Positions 7,402-17,104 of a stretch of 64,000 nt of DNA are shown one piece after another. Within the stretch, counting starts at the first letter, position 1. Each line of letters begins with the position of its first letter. Source of the DNA: JAPWJZ01 sp965279315 (lineage in GTDB: Bacteria; Pseudomonadota; Alphaproteobacteria; Micavibrionales; UBA2020); contig OZ257145.1 in assembly GCA_965279315.1 (NCBI GenBank), positions 1,798,001-1,862,000 on the forward strand, written 5' to 3'. Below the pieces are notes generated by a model, which was given only the letters and a program-made list of their open reading frames with translations, was not told where the DNA came from and did no database searches. The translations under genes and the position numbers were made by a program.

Positions 7402-9294
7402 ATGCCCAGCTATAAGGCCCCCCTCGATGATATGCGCTTTGTCCTGAACGAAGTGCTGAACGTGTCGCAGCTGAAATCGATGCCGGATTTCGAAAGCGTC
7501 GACGATGCGACCATCAACGAATTTCTGTCGCAGACCGCTAAGCTGGCCGAGGATGTCCTGTTCCCCCTGAATGCCGTCGGCGACCGCGAGGGTTGCCATC
7601 ACGACCGCGACGCGAAAACGGTGACGACGCCCAAGGGGTTCAAGGACGCGTATGACCAGTTCTGCGCGGCGGGGCTGCCGGGTTTTGCCTGTGATCCGAA
7701 ATACGGCGGGCTTGGCATGCCGATCGTGCTGAACACTGTGCTGTCGGAAATGTTCTGCTCCGCCAATATGGCGTTCGCAATGTATCCGGGATTGTCGCAT
7801 GGCGCGTATAACGCGGTGCATGTCTACGGCACGGATGCGCAGAAAAATACCTACCTGCCGAAGCTGGTTTCCGGCGAATGGTCGGGCACGATGTGCCTGA
7901 CCGAACCGCAATGCGGCACGGATCTGGGCCTGATCAAGACGCGCGCGGTGAAGCAGGCGGACGGGTCGTTCAAGATCACCGGCACGAAAATCTTTATCTC
8001 GTCGGGCGAACACGACCTGACGTCCAACATCCTGCACCTTGTGCTGGCGCGCATCGAAGACCCCTCGACCCCGCCCGGCATCAAGGGCATCAGCCTGTTC
8101 ATTGTGCCGAAAGTCATGGCCGACGGCGCGCGCAACGGCGTGTATTGCCAGCGCATCGAAGAAAAAATGGGCATCCACGGCAATTCCACCTGCGAAATCG
8201 GCCTCGACAACGCCTATGGCGAATTGATCGGGGAGCAGCACAAGGGCATGCGCGCCATGTTCGTGATGATGAACGAGGCGCGCCTCGGCGTTGCCTTGCA
8301 GGGCTTGTCCTTGAGCGAAATTGCGTACCAGAACGGGCTGGCCTACGCGCTCGACCGCAAGCAGGGGCAGCCGATCGAACAGAAAATGGGCGACGAAAAC
8401 CTGTCGAAGCCCGCTGTTTCGATCATCGCGCATCCCGATGTGCGTCGCGAATTGCTGACCGTGAAATCGCAGGCCGAAGCCGCGCGCGCCCTAATATATT
8501 GGGTATCGATGCAGCTTGATACCGCGCACAAGCATCCCGACGAAAAGGCGCGCAAAAAGGCGCAGAAAACCGTCGACCTGCTGATCCCGGTCATGAAGGC
8601 GCATTTCACCGACAACGCGGTCGATAACACCAATTCCGCGATGCAGGTCTTCGGCGGCCATGGATACATCAAGGAACACGGGATGGAGCAGTATAACCGC
8701 GACGCCCGCATCACGCGCCTGTATGAAGGCACCAACGGCATCCAGGCGCTCGACCTGATCGGCCGGAAAGTGATGAAAGAAAACCTTCTGGGCGGATATC
8801 TTGCCATCATCAACCGCGATGTGATCGACGCGGCCAAGGCCGGCGTGCCGTTGCGCATGCTGTGCCGCCTGCTGAAAAGCGCGTGGCTGCGGCTGTGGTT
8901 CCATACCTATTGGCTGCGGTTGAAGGCGGCGACGGGCTTTGCCCTGTCGAAAACTGGCCAGCCGAAATTGCTGGCGCGCGTGATGCTGGACGCGGGCGCG
9001 ATGTCGACGGATTATTTGAAACTCATGAGCGTGGTTGCGATGGGCCACATGTGGGTCAAGATGGCGACGGTCGCGAAACAGCGCCTTGCCGAAAACCCCG
9101 AGGGCCGCGATTTCTATGAAACGAAGGTGAAAACCGCGCGTTTCTATTTCGACCGCATCATGCCGCTGGCAGCGTCTTATTCACGCAGCATCTGCCGCGG
9201 GTCGAAATCGACGATGGATATCGCGCCCGACAGCTTCGCGCACCAGCAAACGACGATCGCCGAAAAATCCTGGACCAAACCTGAAAAAGCCTGA
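7402..9294 (+). CDS. Acyl-CoA dehydrogenase (DmdC-like, about 600-residue type)
   Basis: A 630-residue FAD enzyme of the large acyl-CoA dehydrogenase group that starts with YKAPLDDMRFVLNEVL. The middle contains the FAD/substrate segment MCLTEPQCGTDLGLI (about 165-180) and the C-terminal dehydrogenase motif QVFGGHGYIKEHGMEQYNRD with ITRLYEGTNGIQ, typical for the catalytic Glu region. An extra C-terminal domain follows, as in DmdC/3-methylmercaptopropionyl-CoA dehydrogenase relatives; the substrate cannot be told from sequence. GGAG lies 8 bases before the ATG, which fixes the start; the longer frame upstream overlaps the MaoC gene antisense. Confidence 0.9.
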   Translation: MPSYKAPLDDMRFVLNEVLNVSQLKSMPDFESVDDATINEFLSQTAKLAEDVLFPLNAVGDREGCHHDRDAKTVTTPKGFKDAYDQFCAAGLPGFACDPKYGGLGMPIVLNTVLSEMFCSANMAFAMYPGLSHGAYNAVHVYGTDAQKNTYLPKLVSGEWSGTMCLTEPQCGTDLGLIKTRAVKQADGSFKITGTKIFISSGEHDLTSNILHLVLARIEDPSTPPGIKGISLFIVPKVMADGARNGVYCQRIEEKMGIHGNSTCEIGLDNAYGELIGEQHKGMRAMFVMMNEARLGVALQGLSLSEIAYQNGLAYALDRKQGQPIEQKMGDENLSKPAVSIIAHPDVRRELLTVKSQAEAARALIYWVSMQLDTAHKHPDEKARKKAQKTVDLLIPVMKAHFTDNAVDNTNSAMQVFGGHGYIKEHGMEQYNRDARITRLYEGTNGIQALDLIGRKVMKENLLGGYLAIINRDVIDAAKAGVPLRMLCRLLKSAWLRLWFHTYWLRLKAATGFALSKTGQPKLLARVMLDAGAMSTDYLKLMSVVAMGHMWVKMATVAKQRLAENPEGRDFYETKVKTARFYFDRIMPLAASYSRSICRGSKSTMDIAPDSFAHQQTTIAEKSWTKPEKA

Positions 9295-9312
9295 CGATAA
9301 CGGAGCCACCCC

Positions 9313-11364
9313 ATGAAAAAGTTTTTCATTTCCCTTCTCATCCTCGCCCTGTTGATTGGCGGCGGGCTGTTCTGGGCGATCAAGAAATACGTCAACACCG
9401 AAGAGATCGAGGCGCGTGTGGTGGCGGCGGTCAAGGAAAAGACCGGCCGTGACATCGCCTTCAGCAACATCCGCGTGATACCGCTGGTGACGCCGACACC
9501 GGTTTTGATGGTGCGGTTGAGCGATGTGACGTTCAGCAACGCCCCCTGGGCTTCTGAAAAAACGATGGCGCAGCTGGGATCGCTCGACCTGCGTGTTGCG
9601 CTGAAGCCGCTGCTGGACAAGCAGATCGAGATCGTCAAGTTATCGCTGGAAAACCCCGTCATCCGCCTGGAGGTCTCGGCCGATGGCAAGAAAAACTGGG
9701 AATTCGCACCTGCGAAGAAAGAGGGCGCTGCGCCCGCTGCTGCCCCTGAATCCCCCTCGTCCCCCGACTACGCGAAAGACCTGACGTTCAAGTTCAGCCA
9801 GGTTGAAATCATCAAGGGTTCGGTTTCGTATGCCGATAAGCAGGGCGGCGCGAATGTGGCGCTCGACAAGCTTGACCTGAACATCACCTATCCCGACCTT
9901 GCCGCCGGCGTGCAGATGGATGGCTGGGCGGAATATATGGGCAAGCGCGTCAGCCTGTACCTGTCGCTTGATAAACCGATGGAACTGGCCAAGGGCGGAT
10001 CATCGAAGGGCAAGCTGACCCTGAAATCCGACGGCATCATATCGACCGCGGCAGAGGGCAAGCTTGCGACGTCGGGCACCATGCTGGATGGCAAGCTGGA
10101 TGTGGACATCGCTTCGCTGCCGAAATTCGCGGCGTGGTTTTCGGGCGGCAAGGAACAGGCGATGCCGTTCACGCATGTTAAATTTTCCAGCGCGGCGGCG
10201 TTTTCCGCCGAAGCGCTGAAGCTCGACAACGCCAAGCTGGCGCTGGACGAAGTGCAGGCTGATGGCGACGTGACGTTGGGCCTTTCCGGCCCGAAACCCG
10301 ATTTCAAGGCGCGCGCAAAACTGAACAAGCTGGACCTCGACCGCTTCACCGGCGGCGAAGATGCGAAGAAGGGTGACGGCGCGCCCGCGCCGAAAGGCCC
10401 GCAATCGGATTGGGATTCTTCGCCCATCGATTTCAGCGGTTTGAAATCCGTCAACGCAGACCTCGTGCTTGTCACGGGCGGTTTCTCGTTGCGCGGCGCG
10501 GATGTCGGCCCCAGCACGCTCACCGTGCTGCTGAAGGACGGCAACCTGCGCTTTAGATCGTCAGAGGCGTCGCTGTTCAATGGCCGTTTCCTCTCCGACG
10601 TGTCGCTCAACGCATCGCAGAAAACGCCCGGCATGACGTTCAAGTTCGGCATGTCGGATGTGGAGGCGAAACCGCTTCTCACCACTTTTGCCGATTTCAA
10701 GAACCTGAGCGGCAAGATGGATGCGACGGTCGACGTGTCGTCGTCCGGTAACAACCAGAAATCGCTGGTCGGCAACCTTGGCGGCAACGGCAATTTCAAC
10801 TTCAAGAACGGCTCGCTGCAGGGCATCGACTTCGTGAACATCATGTCGTCTATCCAGAAACGCCTTGGCGAAATGGGCGTGGGCGAGGGCAAGACGGACT
10901 TCGTCGACCTCGGCGGCACGTTCACGGTCGCGAACGGCGTTGCGCGAAACGAGGATTTGAAAATGCGCGGGCCGCTAGTGCAAACCACGGGTGCGGGCAC
11001 GGTCGACCTTCCGAAAAAATACATTAATTACCGCGCGATGCCCGTGCTGACGGCATCGTCGGCGGTTGAGGGTGCGAAGGGCATCACGGTTCCCGTTGAT
11101 ATCAAGGGGCCGTTCAACAACATCAAGGTGAAGCCGGATTATGCGGGCGCGATCACCAAAATCCTCGAAAACCCCGAAGATGTGAAGGCCGCCGTGAAAA
11201 ACGTGCGGGAAAACAGCAAGGACATCATCAAGGATTTCAAGAAAGACCCCAACGGCGCGCTGAATAACCTGCTGGGCGGCGGCCTGTTCGGCAAGAAAAA
11301 AGCGGCGCCTGCGGAAGATGCGCCGATGGGTGATCCTGCAGCCGATCCCGTGCTTGCGCCGTAA
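9313..11364 (+). CDS. AsmA family protein
   Basis: A 683-residue protein with an N-terminal signal/anchor helix (about 5-24). Residues 30-180 match the AsmA N-terminal domain, including a GRDIAFSNIRV-like segment and the pattern of short beta repeats. The C-terminal AsmA-like domain (about 500-610) has the conserved LGGNGNFNFKNGSLQGIDF motif. AsmA proteins sit in the inner membrane with a long periplasmic beta-groove and act in outer-membrane lipid homeostasis or transport. The last 60 residues are basic and low-complexity. It lies 18 bases after the acyl-CoA dehydrogenase and 9 bases before the YihY gene. Confidence 0.88.
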   Translation: MKKFFISLLILALLIGGGLFWAIKKYVNTEEIEARVVAAVKEKTGRDIAFSNIRVIPLVTPTPVLMVRLSDVTFSNAPWASEKTMAQLGSLDLRVALKPLLDKQIEIVKLSLENPVIRLEVSADGKKNWEFAPAKKEGAAPAAAPESPSSPDYAKDLTFKFSQVEIIKGSVSYADKQGGANVALDKLDLNITYPDLAAGVQMDGWAEYMGKRVSLYLSLDKPMELAKGGSSKGKLTLKSDGIISTAAEGKLATSGTMLDGKLDVDIASLPKFAAWFSGGKEQAMPFTHVKFSSAAAFSAEALKLDNAKLALDEVQADGDVTLGLSGPKPDFKARAKLNKLDLDRFTGGEDAKKGDGAPAPKGPQSDWDSSPIDFSGLKSVNADLVLVTGGFSLRGADVGPSTLTVLLKDGNLRFRSSEASLFNGRFLSDVSLNASQKTPGMTFKFGMSDVEAKPLLTTFADFKNLSGKMDATVDVSSSGNNQKSLVGNLGGNGNFNFKNGSLQGIDFVNIMSSIQKRLGEMGVGEGKTDFVDLGGTFTVANGVARNEDLKMRGPLVQTTGAGTVDLPKKYINYRAMPVLTASSAVEGAKGITVPVDIKGPFNNIKVKPDYAGAITKILENPEDVKAAVKNVRENSKDIIKDFKKDPNGALNNLLGGGLFGKKKAAPAEDAPMGDPAADPVLAP

Positions 11365-11373
11365 GGGAAATCC

Positions 11374-12705
11374 GTGGACCTGATCAAGCTCGCAAACCGC
11401 GCCTTCGACAACCTGTGGGAAGCCAGTTTCCAACCGGGAACGGCGACAGGCAAGTTCGCGCTGCGCCTTGCGCGGCTTTGTGTCGCGGTTGCGCGTGACA
11501 TCAGCGAGGGCAATTACGGCCAGCGCGCAGCCAGCCTTGCCTACACCACGCTTGTGTCTTTCGTGCCGTTGCTGGCGATCGCGTTTTCAGTTCTGAAGGG
11601 CTTCGGCGTGCACGACGCGTTGCGGCCAAGCCTGCAGGCATTCCTGTCGCCGCTGGGCGCTGAATCGGCAGACCTAGCGGAACGCATTATCGGTTTCGTG
11701 GAAAACATCAATGTCGGCGTGCTGGGGGCGGTCGGCACGGCGTTCCTGGTTTTCGGCGTGATCTCGACGCTGCGAAAAACCGAAAACGCCTTCAACGAAA
11801 TCTGGCGCGTGCTGCGCGGGCGCAGTTTTTACAAGCAGCTGCGCGATTACATGGCGGTCGTGCTGGCGGGGCCGTTGATGATGTTCCTGTCCATCGCCAT
11901 GTCGACGACGCTGCAGCATGCGGATGTCGCGTGGAAATGGCTGCGGCTCGATTTGGTCGACAGCGCGATGCAGAATGTTTTTGAAATTGTGCCGCAGGTT
12001 TTGTTCATCCTTGCCTTCTCCGCGCTCTACGGCTTCATGCCGAATGCGCGGGTGCAGCCGCGCGCGGCGCTGGCGGCCGGTGTCACGATCACTGTCGTGT
12101 GGAAAATCCTCGGCATCTTTTTCGGTTATTTCGTCGCCAGCTCGGCCAGCTATGCCGCCATCTATTCGGCCTTCGCGGCGCTTGTGCTGTTCATGATCTG
12201 GGTCTATATGGGCTGGTTCACGCTACTGGCAGGTTCGGCTGTTGCCTATTACCTGCAGCACCCGACCAACCAGGGGCTCAGCCGTCATATCAAGAACCTG
12301 AGCCTGCGCGTGAAGGAAAAAATCGCGCTGCAGGCCGTGTATGAAATCGGTCGCGAGTTTTACAAGGAAGGCAAGGGCGTCACCCTGCAAACACTGTCGA
12401 GCCGCATCCACATGCCGGCGCAAGCCGTGTATGATGTGATCGAGGATCTGCTGGACCAGGGCGTATTGGCCGCAACGGGCCCTGCCGCGCCGCTGTTCAT
12501 CCCCGGCCGCCCGTTCGATGTGGCGACGATTGAAGATTTGTTGAAGGCGATCCGCGCCGCCGATGAAACGCCGATCCTGCGCATCGACCGCGTGCATGGC
12601 GCGCCGGTCGTGAACGCCGTCGTGAAAATCCACGACAAAGCACTGCATGACAAGCTTGGCAAATACACGCTCAAACAGCTGGCATTAGGGAGTATAGAGG
12701 CATGA
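11374..12705 (+). CDS. YihY/BrkB family inner-membrane protein
   Basis: A 443-residue protein with six membrane helices between about 50 and 300. Motifs of the YihY (formerly rbn) family are visible: QRAASLAYTTLVSFVPLLAI, the NAFNEIW segment and SYAAIYSAFAALVLFMIWVY. The C-terminal 130 residues form a soluble winged-helix-like part (TLQTLSSRIHMPAQAVYDVI). RNase BN activity once given to this family was an error; the function is unknown. The start is GTG at 11374 with GGGAAA upstream. The stop overlaps purB by 4 bases (ATGA). Confidence 0.88.
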   Translation: MDLIKLANRAFDNLWEASFQPGTATGKFALRLARLCVAVARDISEGNYGQRAASLAYTTLVSFVPLLAIAFSVLKGFGVHDALRPSLQAFLSPLGAESADLAERIIGFVENINVGVLGAVGTAFLVFGVISTLRKTENAFNEIWRVLRGRSFYKQLRDYMAVVLAGPLMMFLSIAMSTTLQHADVAWKWLRLDLVDSAMQNVFEIVPQVLFILAFSALYGFMPNARVQPRAALAAGVTITVVWKILGIFFGYFVASSASYAAIYSAFAALVLFMIWVYMGWFTLLAGSAVAYYLQHPTNQGLSRHIKNLSLRVKEKIALQAVYEIGREFYKEGKGVTLQTLSSRIHMPAQAVYDVIEDLLDQGVLAATGPAAPLFIPGRPFDVATIEDLLKAIRAADETPILRIDRVHGAPVVNAVVKIHDKALHDKLGKYTLKQLALGSIEA

Positions 12706-14000
12706 TCCCCCGTTTCACACGCAAGGAAATGGCCGTTATCTGGGAGCCGGAAAACAGGTTCAAATTGTGGCTGGAGGTGGAAATCGCCGCCTGCGAAGCG
12801 CAGGCAGAGCTTGGCGTCATCCCGCTCGACGCGCCCGCCAAGATCCGCGCGAAGGCAAATTTCGATGTTGCCCGCATCGACGAGATCGAGCGCGAAGTGA
12901 AGCATGACGTCATCGCGTTCCTGACATCCGTCGCCGAATTCGTCGGCCCTGAATCGCGTTTCATCCATGTGGGCATGACATCGTCCGACGTTATCGACAC
13001 AGCATTCGCCATGCAGCTGCGCCAGGCATCGGATATCATCATCGCGAGCCTCGACCGTTTGCTGGCCGCACTGAAAAAACGTAGCGACGAACACCGCGAC
13101 ACGATCTGCATCGGCCGCAGCCATGGCATCCATGCCGAACCCACCACTTTCGGCATGAAACTGGCGGGGCATTACGCAGCGTTCCTGCGCGCCAAAAAAC
13201 GCATGATCGCGGCGAAGGAAGAAATTTCCAGCTGCGCCATTTCCGGCGCGGTCGGCACCTTCGCCACGGTCGACCCCAAGGTCGAGGAATACGTGGCCAA
13301 GAAACTCGGCCTGAAATCCGAAACGGTATCGACCCAAGTCATTCCGCGGGACCGCCATGCGGTGTTTTTTGCAACGCTTGGCGTCATTGCATCATCCATT
13401 GAAAACCTGTCGACCGAAATCCGCCATCTGCAGCGGTCGGAAGTGCGCGAAGCGGAGGAGTTTTTCTCGGCCGGGCAAAAGGGTTCGTCCGCCATGCCGC
13501 ACAAACGCAACCCCGTGCTGACCGAAAACCTGACCGGGTTGGCGCGCCTTATCCGCTCCAGCGTCATTCCCGCAATGGAAAACGTCGCGCTGTGGCATGA
13601 ACGCGATATTTCACATTCGTCGGTCGAACGCGTGATTGCGCCCGATGCCACGATGCTGACCGATTTCGCACTCAACCGCATGGCGGGCGTGATCGAAAAC
13701 CTGCTGGTCTATCCCGACCGCATGAAGCAGAACCTTGAAAGCCTCAAGGGGCTTGTGTTCTCGCAGGCCGTGCTGCTCGCGCTCACCGAAACGGGTATGA
13801 GCCGTGAAGAGTCGTACAAGGTCGTGCAAAACAACGCGATGCAGGTATGGGCGGGGAAGGGGGCGTTTATCGACCTTCTCAACGCCGATCCCGCCGTGCA
13901 GAAGACGCTGCAAAAAGGCGCGTTGGAAAAAATCTTCACCTATGACCGCTACACGAAACATATCGGCGGCATCATCGACCGCGCATTGAAGGCGGCGTAA
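12702..14000 (+). CDS. purB: Adenylosuccinate lyase
   Basis: A 432-residue cytosolic enzyme that splits SAICAR and adenylosuccinate, releasing fumarate, in purine synthesis. The fumarase-superfamily signature GSSAMPHKRNP is at 261-271 with catalytic Ser263. The general acid/base His lies in RSHGIHAEPTTFG (His141), and TSSDVIDT at 93-100 binds substrate. Length is normal. It overlaps YihY by ATGA, and its last base is the first base of recO, so the three genes are probably co-transcribed. Confidence 0.96.
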   Translation: MIPRFTRKEMAVIWEPENRFKLWLEVEIAACEAQAELGVIPLDAPAKIRAKANFDVARIDEIEREVKHDVIAFLTSVAEFVGPESRFIHVGMTSSDVIDTAFAMQLRQASDIIIASLDRLLAALKKRSDEHRDTICIGRSHGIHAEPTTFGMKLAGHYAAFLRAKKRMIAAKEEISSCAISGAVGTFATVDPKVEEYVAKKLGLKSETVSTQVIPRDRHAVFFATLGVIASSIENLSTEIRHLQRSEVREAEEFFSAGQKGSSAMPHKRNPVLTENLTGLARLIRSSVIPAMENVALWHERDISHSSVERVIAPDATMLTDFALNRMAGVIENLLVYPDRMKQNLESLKGLVFSQAVLLALTETGMSREESYKVVQNNAMQVWAGKGAFIDLLNADPAVQKTLQKGALEKIFTYDRYTKHIGGIIDRALKAA

Positions 14001-14728
14001 TGTCGCTCAGCTGGCAGGATTCCGGCATCATTCTTTCCCTGCGCCCGCATGGGGAGAATGGCGGCATCGTGTCGCTGCTGACGCAAAGCCATGGCCGCAC
14101 GGCGGGCTATGTATACGGCATCAATTCATCGCGCGTACGCGGGATGCTGGAAATCGGCAACCTTGTTGCCGCGCAGTGGTCGGCGAAAACGCATGACCAG
14201 CTGGGCGCCTATACGCTGGAACTGGATACCAGTTTCGCGGGCAACATCATAGACAGCCCTGTGAAGCTGACTGCGCTGCAATCCGCCTGTGCATTGGCTG
14301 ACCGCACACTGCCCGAAAACGAAAGCCACCCTGGCGTATATGACGGGATGCTGGCGTTGCTGGGATCGTTCGGCGACGACATCTGGCCAGCGGCATATAT
14401 ATATTGGGAGATTGCGCTGCTCCGCGAGCTGGGCTTCGGCCTCGATTTTTCCAAATGCGTGGCGACGGGCGTGACCGATAATCTGCGCTATGTCAGCCCC
14501 AAATCCGGCTGCGCGGTGTCGGAGGCGGCGGGCGAGCCTTACAAGGATGTCATGCTGCGGCTGCCGACGTTTTTGCGGGGGGAGGCACGGCTCGACCCTG
14601 CCGATGTGCTGGACGGGCTGAAGCTGACCGGCCATTTCCTTTTGCACCGCGTTTTTTCGCAGGCGAACGCGAACCTGCCCGAGCCGCGCCTGCGGCTGCA
14701 AGAAAAATACGGGAAAATGGTGCAATAA
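14000..14728 (+). CDS. recO: DNA repair protein RecO
   Basis: A 242-residue protein. The N-terminal OB fold begins with SWQDSGIILSLRPHGENGGIV and runs to about residue 80; the middle helical domain includes YIYWEIALLRELGFGLDFSKCVATG, read here as the conserved LLxxLGxxxdlxxC motif near 145. RecO with RecR loads RecA on SSB-coated DNA in the RecFOR pathway. The usual zinc Cys cluster is not evident beyond the Cys at about 155 and one later Cys. Overlaps purB by 1 base; parC follows 65 bases on. Confidence 0.9.
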   Translation: MSLSWQDSGIILSLRPHGENGGIVSLLTQSHGRTAGYVYGINSSRVRGMLEIGNLVAAQWSAKTHDQLGAYTLELDTSFAGNIIDSPVKLTALQSACALADRTLPENESHPGVYDGMLALLGSFGDDIWPAAYIYWEIALLRELGFGLDFSKCVATGVTDNLRYVSPKSGCAVSEAAGEPYKDVMLRLPTFLRGEARLDPADVLDGLKLTGHFLLHRVFSQANANLPEPRLRLQEKYGKMVQ

Positions 14729-14793
14729 AAGCGGGTTAGGGGGCGGGACAAAACCGCTGGAAAACCCCTGAAAAATGCGCTAAAACAACCCCC

Positions 14794-17028
14794 ATGGCAA
14801 AAAAACCGACAAACGTCGTTGCAAACGACATCAGGGACCGCAACCTCGGCGATATCGTATCCGAGAAGTATTTGTCCTATGCGCTTTCCACCATCATGTC
14901 CCGTTCGCTGCCCGACCTGCGCGACGGGCTGAAGCCTGTGCATCGCCGCGTGCTGTACGCGATGTCGCAGCTGTCGCTCCGCCCCGAACTTGCGCCAAAA
15001 AAATCGGCGCGCGTGGTTGGCGACGTCATCGGTAAATACCACCCTCATGGCGACCAGTCGGTTTACGATGCGCTTGTGCGCCTGGCGCAGGATTTCTCCG
15101 TGCGCTATCCGCTGGTCGACGGGCAGGGCAACTTCGGCAATATCGACGGCGACGGCGCGGCGGCGATGCGCTACACGGAATCGCGCCTGACGGCGGTTGC
15201 ACAGCTGCTGCTGGAAGGCCTCGACGAAGACGCGGTCGATTTCCGCCCGACCTATGACGGTTCGGAAAACGAACCCGTGGTATTGCCCGCCAATTTCCCC
15301 AACCTGCTGGCCAACGGATCGTCCGGCATCGCGGTCGGCATGGCGACGAACATTCCCCCGCATAACGTGGCCGAATTGTGCGATGCGATGGAACAGCTGA
15401 TCGAAACGCCCGATTGCGAAATCAAGGACCTGCTGAAATTCATCAAAGGCCCCGATTTCCCGACCGGCGGCGTGCTGGCAGAAGACAAGGCAAGCATCCG
15501 CCAGTCTTATGAGACCGGCCGCGGCTCCTTCCGCGTGCGCGCGGTATGGAAGGTCGAGAAGCTGAAGAACGAAGGCTGGCAGATCGTCGTCACCGAAATC
15601 CCCTATCAGGTCGCCAAATCGCGCCTGATCGAAAAAATCGCCGAACTCATCACGAACAAAAAACTGCCCTTCCTCGACGACGTCGTCGATGAATCGGCGG
15701 AAGACGTGCGCGTGGTGCTGACGCCGAAGAGCAAGTCGATCGATCCCGAATTGCTGATGGCGCAGATGTTCAAGTCGACCGACCTTGAAACGCGCTTCTC
15801 CCTCAACATGAACGTGCTGGAAAAGGGCCTTGTGCCGCGCGTCATGAACCTGAAGGAGGCGCTGCAGCAGTTTATCGACCACCGGCAGGAAGTGCTGGTG
15901 CGCCGCTCGAAAAACCGCCTGGCGCAGATCGAGCACCGCATTGAAGTGCTGGGCGGGTTGCTGATCGCCTACCTGAACATCGACGAAGTGATCCGCATCA
16001 TCCGCACGGAAGACGAGCCGAAGCCCGTGATGATGAAGAAATTCAAGCTCTCCGACGTGCAGGTGGAGGCGATCCTCAACATGCGTTTGCGTTCCTTGCG
16101 CAAGCTGGAAGAGATCGAGATCAGGCGCGAGAACAAGGAACTGGGCGAGGAAAAGGACGAGCTGGAAAAGCTCATCGGGTCGAAAGCGCGCCAGATGACC
16201 GCGATCAAGAAACAGGTCCGCCATATTCACGACCTGTTCGGCCCCGCCACGAAACTGGGCAAGCGCCGCACCGAAATCGGCAAGGCGCCCGCCGATGTCG
16301 AGATCGCGCTGCACGAGCTGATCGAAAAAGAACCCATCACCGTCATCTGTTCCGACAAGGGCTGGATACGTGCGATGAAAGGGCATCTGGAGCAGGACAA
16401 GCTCGACGCCATTTCCTACAAGGACGGCGACGGGCCGAAATTCGCGTTGGCGGTGGAGACGACCGACAAGCTGGTCATGTTCGGCACCAACGGCAAATTC
16501 TACACCATCGGCTGCGACAAGCTGCCGCCGGGCCGCGGCTTTGGCGAGCCTGTGCGCCTGATGATCGACCTGCAGACCGAAGCCGATATCGTTTCCATCA
16601 TGAAACACGATCCGGAACGCAAATTGCTGGTCGCGGCGGATGACGGGCGCGGCTTTATCGTGCCGGAAAAAGAAGTCCTGTCGCAGACCCGCAACGGCAA
16701 GCAATGTTTGCTGGTGAAGGATGGCGTGGAGGCGAAAATCTGCACGCCCGCGGTTGGCGACAGCGTTGCCTGCATCAGCGACAACCGCAAGCTGCTCATC
16801 TTCCCGCTTGAACAAGTGCCGGAAATGACGCGCGGCGTGGGCGTGATCCTGCAAAAAGGCGGCTTGGCCGATGCCAAGACGTTCACCTACAAGCAGGGCC
16901 TCACATTCTTCAGCGCAGGAAAAGAACGCACGGAAACGGCATTGAAGGCGTGGCGCGGCGAACGCGCGCAGGCCGGTATGCTGCCGCCCAACGGCTTCCC
17001 GAAATCGAAGAAATTCAACGGCGTTTGA
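14794..17028 (+). CDS. parC: DNA topoisomerase IV subunit A
   Basis: A 744-residue type IIA topoisomerase subunit. The cleavage domain has the active Tyr127 in AAMRYTESRLT, and the winged-helix QRDR region near 81-100. A coiled arm (about 430-475, rich in Glu/Lys) and a C-terminal beta-pinwheel (about 500-730) follow. It lacks the GyrA-box of GyrA and, with 744 residues, is ParC-sized. The residue aligned to the quinolone-contacting Ser (E. coli ParC Ser80) is Gln88. No strong ribosome site is seen before the ATG. ParE is not in the window. Confidence 0.93.
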   Translation: MAKKPTNVVANDIRDRNLGDIVSEKYLSYALSTIMSRSLPDLRDGLKPVHRRVLYAMSQLSLRPELAPKKSARVVGDVIGKYHPHGDQSVYDALVRLAQDFSVRYPLVDGQGNFGNIDGDGAAAMRYTESRLTAVAQLLLEGLDEDAVDFRPTYDGSENEPVVLPANFPNLLANGSSGIAVGMATNIPPHNVAELCDAMEQLIETPDCEIKDLLKFIKGPDFPTGGVLAEDKASIRQSYETGRGSFRVRAVWKVEKLKNEGWQIVVTEIPYQVAKSRLIEKIAELITNKKLPFLDDVVDESAEDVRVVLTPKSKSIDPELLMAQMFKSTDLETRFSLNMNVLEKGLVPRVMNLKEALQQFIDHRQEVLVRRSKNRLAQIEHRIEVLGGLLIAYLNIDEVIRIIRTEDEPKPVMMKKFKLSDVQVEAILNMRLRSLRKLEEIEIRRENKELGEEKDELEKLIGSKARQMTAIKKQVRHIHDLFGPATKLGKRRTEIGKAPADVEIALHELIEKEPITVICSDKGWIRAMKGHLEQDKLDAISYKDGDGPKFALAVETTDKLVMFGTNGKFYTIGCDKLPPGRGFGEPVRLMIDLQTEADIVSIMKHDPERKLLVAADDGRGFIVPEKEVLSQTRNGKQCLLVKDGVEAKICTPAVGDSVACISDNRKLLIFPLEQVPEMTRGVGVILQKGGLADAKTFTYKQGLTFFSAGKERTETALKAWRGERAQAGMLPPNGFPKSKKFNGV

Positions 17029-17064
17029 CTTAACGTTTGACGTTTCCATAATTTACGCTATGGT
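17025..17064 (+). promoter_or_regulatory. Possible tandem sigma-70 promoters
   Basis: TTGACT (17025-17030) and CATAAT (17047-17052) are 16 bases apart. A second pair, TTGACG (17037-17042) and TATGGT (17059-17064), also has a 16-base spacer. Both overlap the parC 3' end and point at the unknown gene starting at 17105. Pattern match only. Confidence 0.45.
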
Positions 17065-17104
17065 TGCGCGCCTGTCATTTTGCAGGTCCCCGCAGGAGCG
17101 CGTC

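Noticed and set aside
14539..17049. 836-codon minus-strand ORF opposite parC
   Set aside because: Shadow ORF, rich in His, Phe and Arg, antisense to an intact parC.
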